Notes under the pieces: generated by a model
What the model saw: the letters and a program-made list of their open reading frames with translations, nothing else
Database searches by the model: none
What the model was told of the DNA's origin: nothing
Program-made: the position numbers and the translations under genes
Part shown: in pieces, positions 23,470 through 30,634 of the stretch
Position numbering within the stretch: the first letter of the stretch is position 1
Layout: every line of letters starts with the position of its first letter
DNA from: PALSA-1336 sp964592725
Lineage (GTDB): Bacteria > Patescibacteriota > Doudnabacteria > UBA920
Assembly (NCBI GenBank): GCA_964592725.1
Contig: CAZQFQ010000007.1
Coordinates: 1 to 41,719, forward strand
Length of the DNA: 41,719 nucleotides
Direction of reading: 5' to 3'

Positions 23470-24153
23470 ATGAAAGAGCTGTATAGCCGGCAAGAAATCA
23501 AACTTTTTAATAAATTGGATTCTCCCGGGAAGATCCAGGATTTTTTGGCGTTTAAAATCAGGCATAATCCCGCGCGCGACGGGGTGGAGTGCCGAAGCCT
23601 GCGGGAGGTTTTAAAAATTGGCAAAGCTCATTGTATGGAAGGGGCGCTATTGGCCGCAGCGATTTTGGAATTTCACGGGAATAAGCCTCTTTTAATGGAT
23701 TTGCGGTCAGCGAATGACGATCTGGATCATGTTGTAGCTTTATTTAAACAGTTTGGCCGCTGGGGCGCCATAAGTAAAACAAACCACGTAGTGCTTCGTT
23801 ACCGAGAGCCGGTCTATCGAACGATTAGAGAATTGGCCTTGTCATATTTCCACGAATACTTTTTGGACAACGGGAAAAAAACTTTGCGGGAATATTCAGT
23901 GCCGGTGGATTTGAGGTTTTTTACTCCTTTGGCGAACCCTCACCCCTACCCCTCTCCCAGAGGGAGAGGGGAGAAACAGAATTGGCGAACTACGGAAAAA
24001 GATTTGATTGAGTTGCCCGAATATTTGGACAAAGCCAAACATTACAAAATTTTGTCCCCTGCCCAAATAAAAAATCTGCGCAAGGCAGATGGAATAGAAA
24101 TAAAAGCGGGAAAACTGGTTCAGTGGAAAAAAGATAATTATAAGAGCCGATAA
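23470..24153 (+). CDS. Transglutaminase-like cysteine enzyme
   Basis: A 227-residue protein with a transglutaminase/papain-like order of catalytic residues: KAHCMEGALLAAAIL with C55 at a helix start, then LDHVVALFK with H87 on a strand, followed by the GRWGAISK strand where such folds place their third residue. The role could be protease, deamidase or transferase. A palindromic repeat (23936-23971) is inserted in frame and codes for NPHPYPSPRGRG before EKQNWRTTE. The C-terminal 50 residues are charged and helical. Confidence 0.6.
   Translation: MKELYSRQEIKLFNKLDSPGKIQDFLAFKIRHNPARDGVECRSLREVLKIGKAHCMEGALLAAAILEFHGNKPLLMDLRSANDDLDHVVALFKQFGRWGAISKTNHVVLRYREPVYRTIRELALSYFHEYFLDNGKKTLREYSVPVDLRFFTPLANPHPYPSPRGRGEKQNWRTTEKDLIELPEYLDKAKHYKILSPAQIKNLRKADGIEIKAGKLVQWKKDNYKSR
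23936..23971. repeat. In-frame CCCTCTCCC/GGGAGAGGG element in the transglutaminase-like gene
   Basis: The palindrome CCCCTCTCCC-AG-AGGGAGAGGGG (about 23949-23971) preceded by ACCCTCACCCCT. The same unit occurs in frame in the BshC-like gene (26658-26691) and between genes near 17694 and 40038. It codes for a Pro/Arg-rich loop without breaking the frame. Confidence 0.75.
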
Positions 24154-24199
24154 ATCCGCCCCAGCTTCGCGAGAGCGAGACGGAATCGGTTGGCTATAA

Positions 24200-25342
24200 C
24201 TATGACGCTGATGTTCCACATGTCCGAGTGTAGTGCTTGATGTACTCTTTTACTATAACATCAGCCGAAAATTTTTCTTCGGCGCGCAAACCGGCACTTT
24301 GGCCGAGTTTTTTTGTAAGCGGGAGATTTTTCATCAGCGAATCCAATTTTTTAGCAAAGCCTTTAACGTCGCCGACTTTAAAAAGAAATCCGTCCAATTT
24401 GTCGCGCATAACTTCCGGTATGCCGCCGGTGCGCGTAGCCAGTACCGGTTTTGCGTAAGCCATAGTTTCCAGTATGCCCATGCCGAAACTTTCGTCTTCC
24501 GAAGTGTAAATGCCCGCGTCGGCCGCGTTTAAATAGTTTTCAATATCCTTGACGTTGTCTTTGACTATCAGATTTTTAAGTTTGAGTTTTTTTGCCAAGG
24601 GTCGATATTTATCAAAAGGTTCTCCGGCCAAAATCAGAAGTTTAAAATTTTTGTTATTTTTTAGCGCCACGGCAATTTTTAGCAAATCGGGGATGCGCTT
24701 AACCGGGCGCAGGTTGGAAAGGTGAATTGCGAGAAAATCGTTACCCTTTATCCTTAATCCTTTACGCACGGCCGCGCGGGATTTACTCGGTGGCAGGGGA
24801 GTATAAAAATTATAAATTACATCTATCGGTTTTTTGGTTTTTAAAGTTTTGACGGTATCGTCGCGCAAACTTTTAGATACGGCGGTTACGCAGTGCGAGC
24901 GCTCAATGGAATATTTAATAATATCAAGCAGGCTTTTGTCGCGCGCCAGTAAAGTTATGTCCGTGCCGTGCAAGGTTGTTACGATTTTGGGCATCGGCGT
25001 ATTGTTTTGCCGCATAATGCGGCGTGCGAGCAGTGCGGCCGTTGCGTGCGGCACCGCGTAATGCACGTGCACGACATCCAGCTTAAATTTTCGTTGCACC
25101 TGTTCTATGGTTACGGCCAATGGCAAAGTGTAATCGGGGTATTTAAACAGATCGTATTTGTTGATGTTGACTTTGTGGAAAAAAATATTGGGCGCGTTCA
25201 AATTTAGCCTAAACGGCTGTTCGTAAGAAATAAAATGAACCTGATGGTTGAGTTTTGCCAGCTCATTTCCCAAATTCGTGGCCACAATTCCGCTCCCGCC
25301 GATGGACGGGTAACAGACAATTCCGATTTTTAGATATTTCAT
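24200..25342 (-). CDS. bshA: N-acetyl-alpha-D-glucosaminyl L-malate synthase (BshA)
   Basis: A 380-residue GT4 glycosyltransferase that joins GlcNAc from UDP-GlcNAc to L-malate, the first step of bacillithiol synthesis. The family-specific start KIGIVCYPSIGGSGIVATNLG, then HFISYEQPFRL, VHVHYAVPHATAA, TTLHGTDITLL, SNLRPVKRI and the donor-site ESFGMGILETMAYAKPV are all present, more like BshA than general GT4 enzymes. I chose the ATG at 25342; the frame extends to 25507, but those residues lie in a repeat element and are not conserved. It is the last gene of a minus-strand cluster after BshB and a BshC-like gene. Confidence 0.92.
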   Translation of the reverse strand: MKYLKIGIVCYPSIGGSGIVATNLGNELAKLNHQVHFISYEQPFRLNLNAPNIFFHKVNINKYDLFKYPDYTLPLAVTIEQVQRKFKLDVVHVHYAVPHATAALLARRIMRQNNTPMPKIVTTLHGTDITLLARDKSLLDIIKYSIERSHCVTAVSKSLRDDTVKTLKTKKPIDVIYNFYTPLPPSKSRAAVRKGLRIKGNDFLAIHLSNLRPVKRIPDLLKIAVALKNNKNFKLLILAGEPFDKYRPLAKKLKLKNLIVKDNVKDIENYLNAADAGIYTSEDESFGMGILETMAYAKPVLATRTGGIPEVMRDKLDGFLFKVGDVKGFAKKLDSLMKNLPLTKKLGQSAGLRAEEKFSADVIVKEYIKHYTRTCGTSAS

Positions 25343-25354
25343 ATCATAATATTC

Positions 25355-25452
25355 GGCGTCATTCTGAGCACCTAAATAGCACCCTAGGGGCGAAGAATCT
25401 CTTAAATTTTTATGAGATCTTTCACTCGGATGCACTCGTCCAGGATGACGCC
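25355..25452. mobile_element. 98-bp inverted-repeat element between bshB and bshA
   Basis: Terminal inverted repeats GGCGTCATTCTG (25355-25366) and CAGGATGACGCC (25441-25452) with one mismatch, enclosing GAAGAATCTC and GAGATCTTTCACTC. This is a MITE-like intergenic element. It separates the two bsh genes but does not interrupt either. Confidence 0.65.
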
Positions 25453-25463
25453 AAAAAGCATCA

Positions 25464-26156
25464 CTAATAATTTCTTGAAGACAAAGTAATATCTGAAATT
25501 GAGTCAAGCCTTATAGGATCGTTTTTCCATAAACCCACAGCGTATTTTATGCCGATTGACCGGCCTAAGGCAGCGGTTTTGGTATTGGCTAGCTCTAAGT
25601 AGTCTGTGGTTTTCATTTGGCTTTTGTGGCAACTCATAGTTTGTTGCCATTTTTCAAAATAATCCGTAACGTCGATTAAAATATCAGGTTGCCCGTCAAA
25701 ATCAGCCGAGCTGGAAAAATAATATAGCCCGTCTATGCGATGAGTCGGCAGATTTTTTATTTCCCGCAGGCCTCCGAAGCGGGCCATCCGGCAGGCATCT
25801 CTGACCAGCTTGGCAATTGCCGCATGGTCGGGATGTTGATTGTCTTTAAGCTGTTGAGTTAAAACGGCGTTTGGCTTAAATTCACGAATAATTTTTGCAA
25901 GCGCAAAAGCATTTTGGGGTTTGTACTCGATATGACAGTCCCCGCCAAAATCCAAAAATTCTATATCGGCGCCAACCATTTTGGCCGCTTCTTCTGCCTC
26001 CCTTTTTCTTCCCTCCGGTGTGCCGTTGCTTCCCGCTTCACCAAGCGAACAGGTAACGTATTTTATTTGGCTGCCTTTTTGGGCTTCTTTTATCATTAAG
26101 GCGCCGCAACCAAACTCCACGTCGTCGGGGTGCGCGCCAATTGCTAAAATTTTCAT
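25464..26156 (-). CDS. bshB: PIG-L family deacetylase, bacillithiol BshB type
   Basis: A 230-residue zinc-dependent deacetylase expected to remove the acetyl group from GlcNAc-malate, the second step of bacillithiol synthesis. The motif AIGAHPDDVEFGCGA (residues 5-19) carries the His-Pro-Asp-Asp metal site, and HPDHAAIAKLV supplies the third ligand. GSNGTPEGRKREAEEAAKMVGA and HKSQM match BshB1 proteins well. It lies upstream of bshA on the same strand and 48 bases downstream of the BshC-like gene. Confidence 0.9.
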   Translation of the reverse strand: MKILAIGAHPDDVEFGCGALMIKEAQKGSQIKYVTCSLGEAGSNGTPEGRKREAEEAAKMVGADIEFLDFGGDCHIEYKPQNAFALAKIIREFKPNAVLTQQLKDNQHPDHAAIAKLVRDACRMARFGGLREIKNLPTHRIDGLYYFSSSADFDGQPDILIDVTDYFEKWQQTMSCHKSQMKTTDYLELANTKTAALGRSIGIKYAVGLWKNDPIRLDSISDITLSSRNY

Positions 26157-26171
26157 AAAATTATATTCTCA

Positions 26172-26192
26172 CATTCTCAAGAATGTTGGAAT
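26172..26192. repeat. Copy of the CATTCTCAAGAATGTCGGAAT palindrome
   Basis: Differs at one position from the reverse complement of part of the holA-typA terminator at 15548-15581. It lies between the BshC-like gene and bshB, within one predicted transcript. Confidence 0.5.
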
Positions 26193-26204
26193 GTTATTTA
26201 AAAA

Positions 26205-27035
26205 TTAATTATTGGAAATCCAGGCATAATCAGCCTGGTCAATTTTTTCGCGGTCAATAAATTTAACATCGGGAAATTGGGAAACGTTCAGATATTCTTT
26301 TTCACCTTCGCCGTATATATAGTGGGTGCAGTTTATTACGGACTGCATCCAGGCAAACCTTTGGTCGCGCGCGGCGGAGATTTGGGATTTTGCGATTGGC
26401 TGATTGGGTAGCGTGATGTATTTGCCTCCGCCTTCATGCAATTTTAGGCCGCCGTCTATCATCTGCGCCCGCACAGTTTCACCCTGGTATTTTACATCGG
26501 CAAAGTAGTCTTCCGCAAGGTCTATGGCTTTATTCCGAAAATCTTTATCGGACGATCTCAATACCTCTATGCCATCCAGCAAACCCATTTTGCGGTACAT
26601 TTCCAGGCAAAAGTCGGCGGCGAATTTTTGATTAGTGGATTTAAAAATTTCAATTAAACCCTCATCCCGGCCCTCTCCCAAAGGGAGAGGGAGAACTGCA
26701 GTATTGCCGGAGGAGAGGGTAAAAAATCTCGGCAATTGTTTTAAAATTTCTTCTTTCCAGTCCGCCGGAATTCTTTTTAAGTAAAGGGGGGAAAATTTTT
26801 TTTGCAGCTTGTTTTCCTGGGTAAAATTTAAGCGGACCTCGGCGTAGGTCGTTTTATCGCGCATTACTGTAATTGTCTCCCGATAATCCGCATCGGAATC
26901 ATGATAAAAAAATACGATTTTGCCGCCAATCTCATCGCGCAGTTTTTTTGCCGTATTAATTTTCGCGACCAAAAACCGTTTGGGGAAAAACCCGCATGGC
27001 TGCTGGCCGAAGCAAATTGTTGACTCGGGAATCAT
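26205..27035 (-). CDS. Half-size BshC-like protein, candidate cysteine-adding enzyme
   Basis: A 276-residue protein in the place of bshC, upstream of bshB and bshA. BshC proteins of about 540 residues have VGGQQAG near the start of the Rossmann core, a helix with Lys, a strand ending in EDHDxDE, and later AFIAGPGEINYW. Here the matching points are CFGQQPCGF (residues 8-16), KINTAKKL (25-32), VFFYHDSDADYRET (41-54) and HYIYGEGEKEYL (238-249). The family's N-terminal region and its C-terminal coiled coil are missing. A repeat codes for residues about 114-127. I infer that it adds cysteine to GlcN-malate; similarity is weak, context is strong. Confidence 0.65.
   Translation of the reverse strand: MIPESTICFGQQPCGFFPKRFLVAKINTAKKLRDEIGGKIVFFYHDSDADYRETITVMRDKTTYAEVRLNFTQENKLQKKFSPLYLKRIPADWKEEILKQLPRFFTLSSGNTAVLPLPLGEGRDEGLIEIFKSTNQKFAADFCLEMYRKMGLLDGIEVLRSSDKDFRNKAIDLAEDYFADVKYQGETVRAQMIDGGLKLHEGGGKYITLPNQPIAKSQISAARDQRFAWMQSVINCTHYIYGEGEKEYLNVSQFPDVKFIDREKIDQADYAWISNN
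26658..26691. repeat. In-frame CCCTCTCCC/GGGAGAGGG element in the BshC-like gene
   Basis: The palindrome CCCTCTCCC-AAA-GGGAGAGGG (26671-26691) plus the ACCCTCATCCCGG side arm. Read on the minus strand it codes for LPLPLGEGRDEG in frame. It is nearly the same as the element at 23936-23971. Confidence 0.8.
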
Positions 27036-27041
27036 ATAAAC

Positions 27042-27070
27042 ATATTAACATTTTGGCATTTAAACATCAA
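27042..27070 (-). promoter_or_regulatory. Promoter of the bacillithiol-type cluster
   Basis: On the minus strand TTGATG (27070-27065) and TAATAT (27047-27042) are 17 bp apart. The ATG at 27035 is 6 bases past the -10, so the BshC-like message would be leaderless. Confidence 0.6.
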
Positions 27071-27083
27071 AACAGCATACTGC

Positions 27084-27111
27084 GTAGGGTAGGGCCTAGA
27101 CCCTACCCTAC
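27084..27111. repeat. 28-bp palindrome with GTAG/CTAC ends
   Basis: GTAGGGTAGGG-CCTAGA-CCCTACCCTAC, with a single mismatched pair. It sits in the divergent gap between the BshC-like gene and the YgjP-like gene and belongs with the elements at 3527 and 16247. Confidence 0.7.
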
Positions 27112-27166
27112 AAAGACAAATTTTTCCAATTTTTCGCAAATAACTCATGTGTGTTAAAATTAGATT

Positions 27167-27736
27167 ATGATTAAAGATTTAAAACTTGAAAATCAGCCAA
27201 TTCCATACAGCATCAAGCTTAGTCGAAGGGCTAGAAGGATGAGGATTTCCGTCGGTTGCGAATCGGGCGTGGTGGTGACTTTGCCGTGGGGTTTTAATTC
27301 GATTTTGGCTGATAAATTTGTTTACGAAAAACAACTGTGGATTTTAAAAAGTTTAAATTATTTGGAACGCTTCAAAGGCAGGGTTTTTATTAAGTCCAAT
27401 CACCGGGAATATTTAAACCGCAAGCGGGAGGCTTTGGCTTTGGCACAGAGCAAAGTTTTGCATTGGAACCGGATTTACGGGTTTGAGTATAAACAGGTTT
27501 CCGTCAAAAACCAAAAAACCCGATGGGGGAGCTGTTCCAAAAAAGGCAATCTGAATTTTAATTATAAAATTGTTCATTTGCCGGAGTATTTGACCGATTA
27601 TTTGGTTGTGCACGAGCTTTGCCATTTAAAAGAGTTTAACCATTCCAAACGTTTTTGGGAGATGGTGGGACAGGAAATTCCTGATTATAAAAAGTTAAGA
27701 CGGGAGTTGAGGGATTTCGGAGTCGAAACAAAGTAA
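27167..27736 (+). CDS. YgjP-like metallopeptidase (DUF45, M48-related)
   Basis: A 189-residue protein with zinc-protease motif HELCHLKEFNH (H149, E150, H153, H159) preceded by the family signature TRWGSCSKKGNLNFN (about residues 118-132) and a basic N-terminal strand region KLSRRARRMRISV. Length and layout match the YgjP/DUF45 family, possibly an intracellular protease or housekeeping metal-dependent enzyme, substrate unknown. It is 9 bases before the alkyltransferase-like gene. Confidence 0.88.
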   Translation: MIKDLKLENQPIPYSIKLSRRARRMRISVGCESGVVVTLPWGFNSILADKFVYEKQLWILKSLNYLERFKGRVFIKSNHREYLNRKREALALAQSKVLHWNRIYGFEYKQVSVKNQKTRWGSCSKKGNLNFNYKIVHLPEYLTDYLVVHELCHLKEFNHSKRFWEMVGQEIPDYKKLRRELRDFGVETK

Positions 27737-27745
27737 GAAATTGTC

Positions 27746-28171
27746 ATGGATATTTTTAAACGTCGGGTAATTAATTTTGTTAAAAAAATCCCGCGAGGCC
27801 GTGTGGCCAGCTACGGCCAGGTGGCCGCGGCCTGCGGAAGCCCGCGCGCGGCCAGGCAAGTCGGCGCCATTTTAAGGTTAATTGACATATCAGCGGACAA
27901 TTGGGCCCCCCAAATTTCCAAACAAGCAATTCAGAGCGGAAATTTGGGGAAAGGGGTAAAGTTCCGAAGGCCGAAGCGGGCAAAAAATCCTTTGCACGCG
28001 GAGGCCGCAGGAACTATTGCCCCGTGGTGGCGCGTGGTCAATAATAAGGGTATAATAAGCATAAAGGGGAACTGGGTCGCGACTAAAGAAATGCAACGAG
28101 CGTTGTTGATAAAAGAGGGGGTAAAGGTTGCTATGGATTATACGCTGGATATGGGGAAGTATAGATATTGA
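27746..28171 (+). CDS. Alkyltransferase-like (ATL) DNA-binding protein with an insertion
   Basis: A 141-residue member of the MGMT C-domain fold. The start RVINFVKKIPRGRVASYGQVAAACGSPRAARQVG is typical. The active-site PCHR of true O6-alkylguanine transferases is replaced by PWWRVVNNKG, the mark of ATL proteins, which bind alkylated guanine without removing the alkyl group and call in excision repair. Between ILRLI and PWWRV there are about 45 extra residues, coded by a sequence with a 12-bp perfect inverted repeat (27908-27919/27938-27949). This looks like an in-frame insertion in a loop near the lesion-binding site; activity is uncertain. Confidence 0.78.
   Translation: MDIFKRRVINFVKKIPRGRVASYGQVAAACGSPRAARQVGAILRLIDISADNWAPQISKQAIQSGNLGKGVKFRRPKRAKNPLHAEAAGTIAPWWRVVNNKGIISIKGNWVATKEMQRALLIKEGVKVAMDYTLDMGKYRY
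27908..27949. repeat. In-frame inverted repeat inside the ATL gene
   Basis: CCCCAAATTTCC (27908-27919) and its exact complement (27938-27949) with an 18-bp loop. The frame is preserved. The coded residues (about KQAIQSGNLGKGVKF) have no counterpart in ordinary ATL proteins. Confidence 0.6.
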
Positions 28172-28260
28172 CAGATATTGGGATATTAATTGATATTAGG
28201 AAATTGCGAAAATATCTAAAATATCAAACAATATCTATAAATATCTTCAAAAGGAGACAT

Positions 28261-28797
28261 ATGAATAATGAAATTGCCGTGTTTGGCGGAGGATGCTTTT
28301 GGTGCACCGAAGCCATATTCCAAAGGTTAAAGGGAGTTTTAGATGTAACTTCGGGTTACAGCGGCGGCAGTGCGCCTAATCCGACTTATGAGCAGGCTTC
28401 AAAGGGCAACACCGGTTATGTGGAAGCCATTGAAATCAAGTTTGACCCCGCGCAAATTTCTTTTGAAACTTTGCTCAACGTATTTTTTGCCACTCACGAC
28501 CCGACCCAAAAAAATCGCCAGGGCCACGATATTGGCCCGCAGTATCAATCCACGGTATTTTATATGGATGAACGGCAAAAACTAATTGCGGAGAATTTTA
28601 TAAAAAATTTGGACAGGGACAATACTTACGGCAGTCCCGTGTTAACCGACGTAAAAGCCTTTGAGAAATTTTATCCGGCTGAAAGTTATCACCGGAATTA
28701 TTATAACGAAAATCAAAACGCTCCTTATTGCCGGGTAGTCATTAATCCCAAACTTCAAAAGCTTCGCAGCAAGTTTGCAAATTTGTTAAAGTCATAA
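28261..28797 (+). CDS. msrA: Peptide-methionine (S)-S-oxide reductase MsrA
   Basis: A 178-residue enzyme that repairs the S-epimer of methionine sulfoxide. The active-site motif GGGCFWC has the nucleophile C12 and C15, and the family's DPTQKNRQGHDIGPQYQS and AESYHRNYY segments are intact. I chose the ATG at 28261 because AGGAG (28252-28256) sits just ahead of it; the frame opens earlier at 28168 but that part is AT-rich repeat. A possible weak promoter (TTGACA at 28168-28173) lies upstream. MsrB is encoded separately at 31002. Confidence 0.95.
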   Translation: MNNEIAVFGGGCFWCTEAIFQRLKGVLDVTSGYSGGSAPNPTYEQASKGNTGYVEAIEIKFDPAQISFETLLNVFFATHDPTQKNRQGHDIGPQYQSTVFYMDERQKLIAENFIKNLDRDNTYGSPVLTDVKAFEKFYPAESYHRNYYNENQNAPYCRVVINPKLQKLRSKFANLLKS

Positions 28798-28811
28798 CCG
28801 CAATCAATAAT

Positions 28812-29201
28812 ATGAATAATCAACACAAAGTCAAAATTATTCTACAATGGGCGTTGTTGGTAATTTTGACCGGGGTTTTGGCCGTCAGTCTTTATATTTT
28901 TGTCGGCAAGCTGGAAACTTTAAGGCTCCACGGATACTTTAGGGCGCGATTTAGGCACCAAATTACGGCGCAAAAAATTACCCCGGACCAAATAAGGGAC
29001 TGGATGACTTTTCGCTATCTTAATATGGTTTTTGGCTTGCCGCCGGCTTATTTGCAAACCGCGCTCAATATCAAAAATATCCATTACCCAAATGTATCTT
29101 TAGAAGCCCTGGCCAAACAGCAAAATCAAAACTCCGCGCAAATTTTGGCAAAAACCGTCACGGCGGTCAAGAATTTTGCGAGCAAGTCCGTTAATCCGTA
29201 A
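28812..29201 (+). CDS. Single-TM hypothetical protein
   Basis: A 129-residue protein with one N-terminal membrane helix (about residues 9-30) and a soluble, mostly helical exported domain. A stretch FRYLNMVFGLPPAYLQTALNIKNIHYPNVSLEALA is visually distinct and probably conserved (read here in two parts: FRYLNMVFGLPPAYL and NVSLEALAKQ). I do not recognise a family. It lies 14 bases after msrA and 11 bases before the DedA gene, which suggests a shared message. Confidence 0.6.
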   Translation: MNNQHKVKIILQWALLVILTGVLAVSLYIFVGKLETLRLHGYFRARFRHQITAQKITPDQIRDWMTFRYLNMVFGLPPAYLQTALNIKNIHYPNVSLEALAKQQNQNSAQILAKTVTAVKNFASKSVNP

Positions 29202-29212
29202 TATTTTTTTTC

Positions 29213-29797
29213 GTGTTAGCAACCTTACTTTCCTACGTTTTACTTTATAAGTATCCCGCCATTTTTGTCATTACCTTTTTTGGCGCTTTTGCCCTGCCTC
29301 TGCCCTCCGGCAGCGTGCTTATGGCCGGTTCGGCTTTTGCCGTGCAGGGTTATATGAGTTTTCCTTTGGTGCTGATAACCGGCATAGCCGGCAATATGGC
29401 CGGCGACAGCTCGGGCTATTGGCTGGTCAGGCTTTATGGCCTGAAGGTTTTGGACAAATTACATTTAAGGAGATTTTTCAGCGCGGACAGGCTGAACGGG
29501 GCCAGAAGCCAAATAGATAAACATCCGATTTTAACCATATATTTTAGCCGGTTTATGACGGGTATCGCTCCGGCGGTCAACGTGGTTTGCGGCATCACCC
29601 GTCTGCCTTACAAAAGATTTTTTTTGTTTGAATGTTTGGGCGAAATTACCGAATGTTCAATGTTTTGTTTTATTGGTTATATTTTTGGCAGTAACTGGGA
29701 ATATGTGAGCCAACTTTCCGGAGGATTTTGGGTGATATTATTGGCCGGAGTCTTGATGACTTTTATGGTAGGGAGAATTGTTTTTAAAAAGAAATAG
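29213..29797 (+). CDS. DedA/SNARE-associated family membrane protein
   Basis: A 194-residue polytopic protein with a GTG start. Members act in lipid-carrier recycling and membrane homeostasis. It shows the family's FGAFALPLPSGSVLMAGSAFA entry helix, GNMAGDSSGYWLVRLYG, and the FSRFMTGIAPAVNVVCGITRLPYKRF segment, plus hydrophobic helices at about residues 10-30, 50-70, 140-160 and 168-188. DedA proteins that flip undecaprenyl phosphate would serve the polysaccharide island, but that link is inferred. Confidence 0.88.
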   Translation: MLATLLSYVLLYKYPAIFVITFFGAFALPLPSGSVLMAGSAFAVQGYMSFPLVLITGIAGNMAGDSSGYWLVRLYGLKVLDKLHLRRFFSADRLNGARSQIDKHPILTIYFSRFMTGIAPAVNVVCGITRLPYKRFFLFECLGEITECSMFCFIGYIFGSNWEYVSQLSGGFWVILLAGVLMTFMVGRIVFKKK

Positions 29798-29832
29798 GAT
29801 TTACGCGTTTGAGGCAAAAATAAGAATCTTTT

Positions 29833-29935
29833 TGTCATTCCGACCGACGGCTGTTATCGTAATTCCAAGCCAGCCGGAGTGGAGGGATCCATACACTCGT
29901 TCTGGAATTGTGCTTAAGGCTCGGTCGGGATGACA
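29833..29935. mobile_element. 103-bp inverted-repeat element before alkA
   Basis: Terminal inverted repeats TGTCATTCCGACCGA (29833-29847) and TCGGTCGGGATGACA (29921-29935) with one mismatch, containing GTGGAGGGATCC. It resembles GTCATTCCGACC-type intergenic elements of many bacteria. No coding capacity. Confidence 0.65.
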
Positions 29936-29947
29936 CAGTAAGCTATT

Positions 29948-30547
29948 ATGCCGGTTATAGACCCAAGCAAATATTTAAAAAATGCCGATCCGATTTTGGC
30001 CAAAATTATCAGCCAAATAAAACTCAAGGAGCGCAAGCCGCACAAGCGCTACTTTGAGTCTTTGTGCGTGGCTGTAATTAACCAGCAACTTTCCGGCAAA
30101 GCCGCGGCCACGATTGAAAAAAGATTTGTGGCGCTATTTAATTCGAAAAAGTTTCCAAAGCCCGAGCAGGTATTGCGCAAATCAGACGAGCGATTGAGAT
30201 CGGTCGGGCTTTCCTTCCAAAAAATCAGCTATATAAAAAGCTTGGCAAAGTTGGTTGAGAAGAATGAGATCAATTTTAAAAAGTTTAGCAAGATGAGTGA
30301 TGAGGACATCATTAGCCAGCTTATTAAAGTTAAAGGCATTGGGCGTTGGACAGCGGAAATGTTTTTGATGTTTTGCCTAAACCGTCCGGATGTGTTTTCC
30401 CACGGCGATTTAGGTTTAAAGAATGCTATAAAGAAATGGTATAAGCTGGACGTTAAAATCAACCCAAAAAAATATCATCGTCTCGTCCAATCTTGGAGCC
30501 CCCATCGTACCTCAGCCGCCAGATATTTGTGGGCGAGCCTTAATTAG
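29948..30547 (+). CDS. DNA-3-methyladenine glycosylase II (AlkA-type HhH-GPD)
   Basis: A 199-residue base-excision enzyme removing alkylated bases. The helix-hairpin-helix is VKGIGRWTAEMFLMF and the catalytic aspartate lies in VFSHGDLGL. The N-terminal INQQLSGKAAATIEKRF helix and the C-terminal SWSPHRTSAARYLW are typical. The AlkA N-terminal beta domain is missing, as in the short archaeal/CPR forms. With the ATL gene it suggests a defence against DNA alkylation. Confidence 0.92.
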   Translation: MPVIDPSKYLKNADPILAKIISQIKLKERKPHKRYFESLCVAVINQQLSGKAAATIEKRFVALFNSKKFPKPEQVLRKSDERLRSVGLSFQKISYIKSLAKLVEKNEINFKKFSKMSDEDIISQLIKVKGIGRWTAEMFLMFCLNRPDVFSHGDLGLKNAIKKWYKLDVKINPKKYHRLVQSWSPHRTSAARYLWASLN

Positions 30548-30581
30548 AGCTTCAGATTAAAATTGAGCGTTATTAAGGTAA

Positions 30582-30613
30582 CTTATTAAACGCACGGCCG
30601 TGCGTTTAATAAG
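30582..30613. repeat. 32-bp perfect palindrome
   Basis: CTTATTAAACGCACGG followed by its exact complement, centred at 30597/30598. It has no spacer and no clear T run, so a terminator role is possible but not obvious; a protein-binding site or palindromic repeat is equally likely. Confidence 0.65.
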
Positions 30614-30634
30614 CCAAGATTACAACGGTTAAAT

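Noticed and set aside
25343..25507. N-terminal extension of the bshA frame by 55 residues
   Set aside because: The extra codons lie in the inverted-repeat element at 25355-25452, and the conserved BshA start fits the ATG at 25342.
28168..28260. Longer start for MsrA
   Set aside because: The upstream part is AT-rich repeat sequence; the ATG at 28261 has an AGGAG at the right distance and the protein then begins as in the family.
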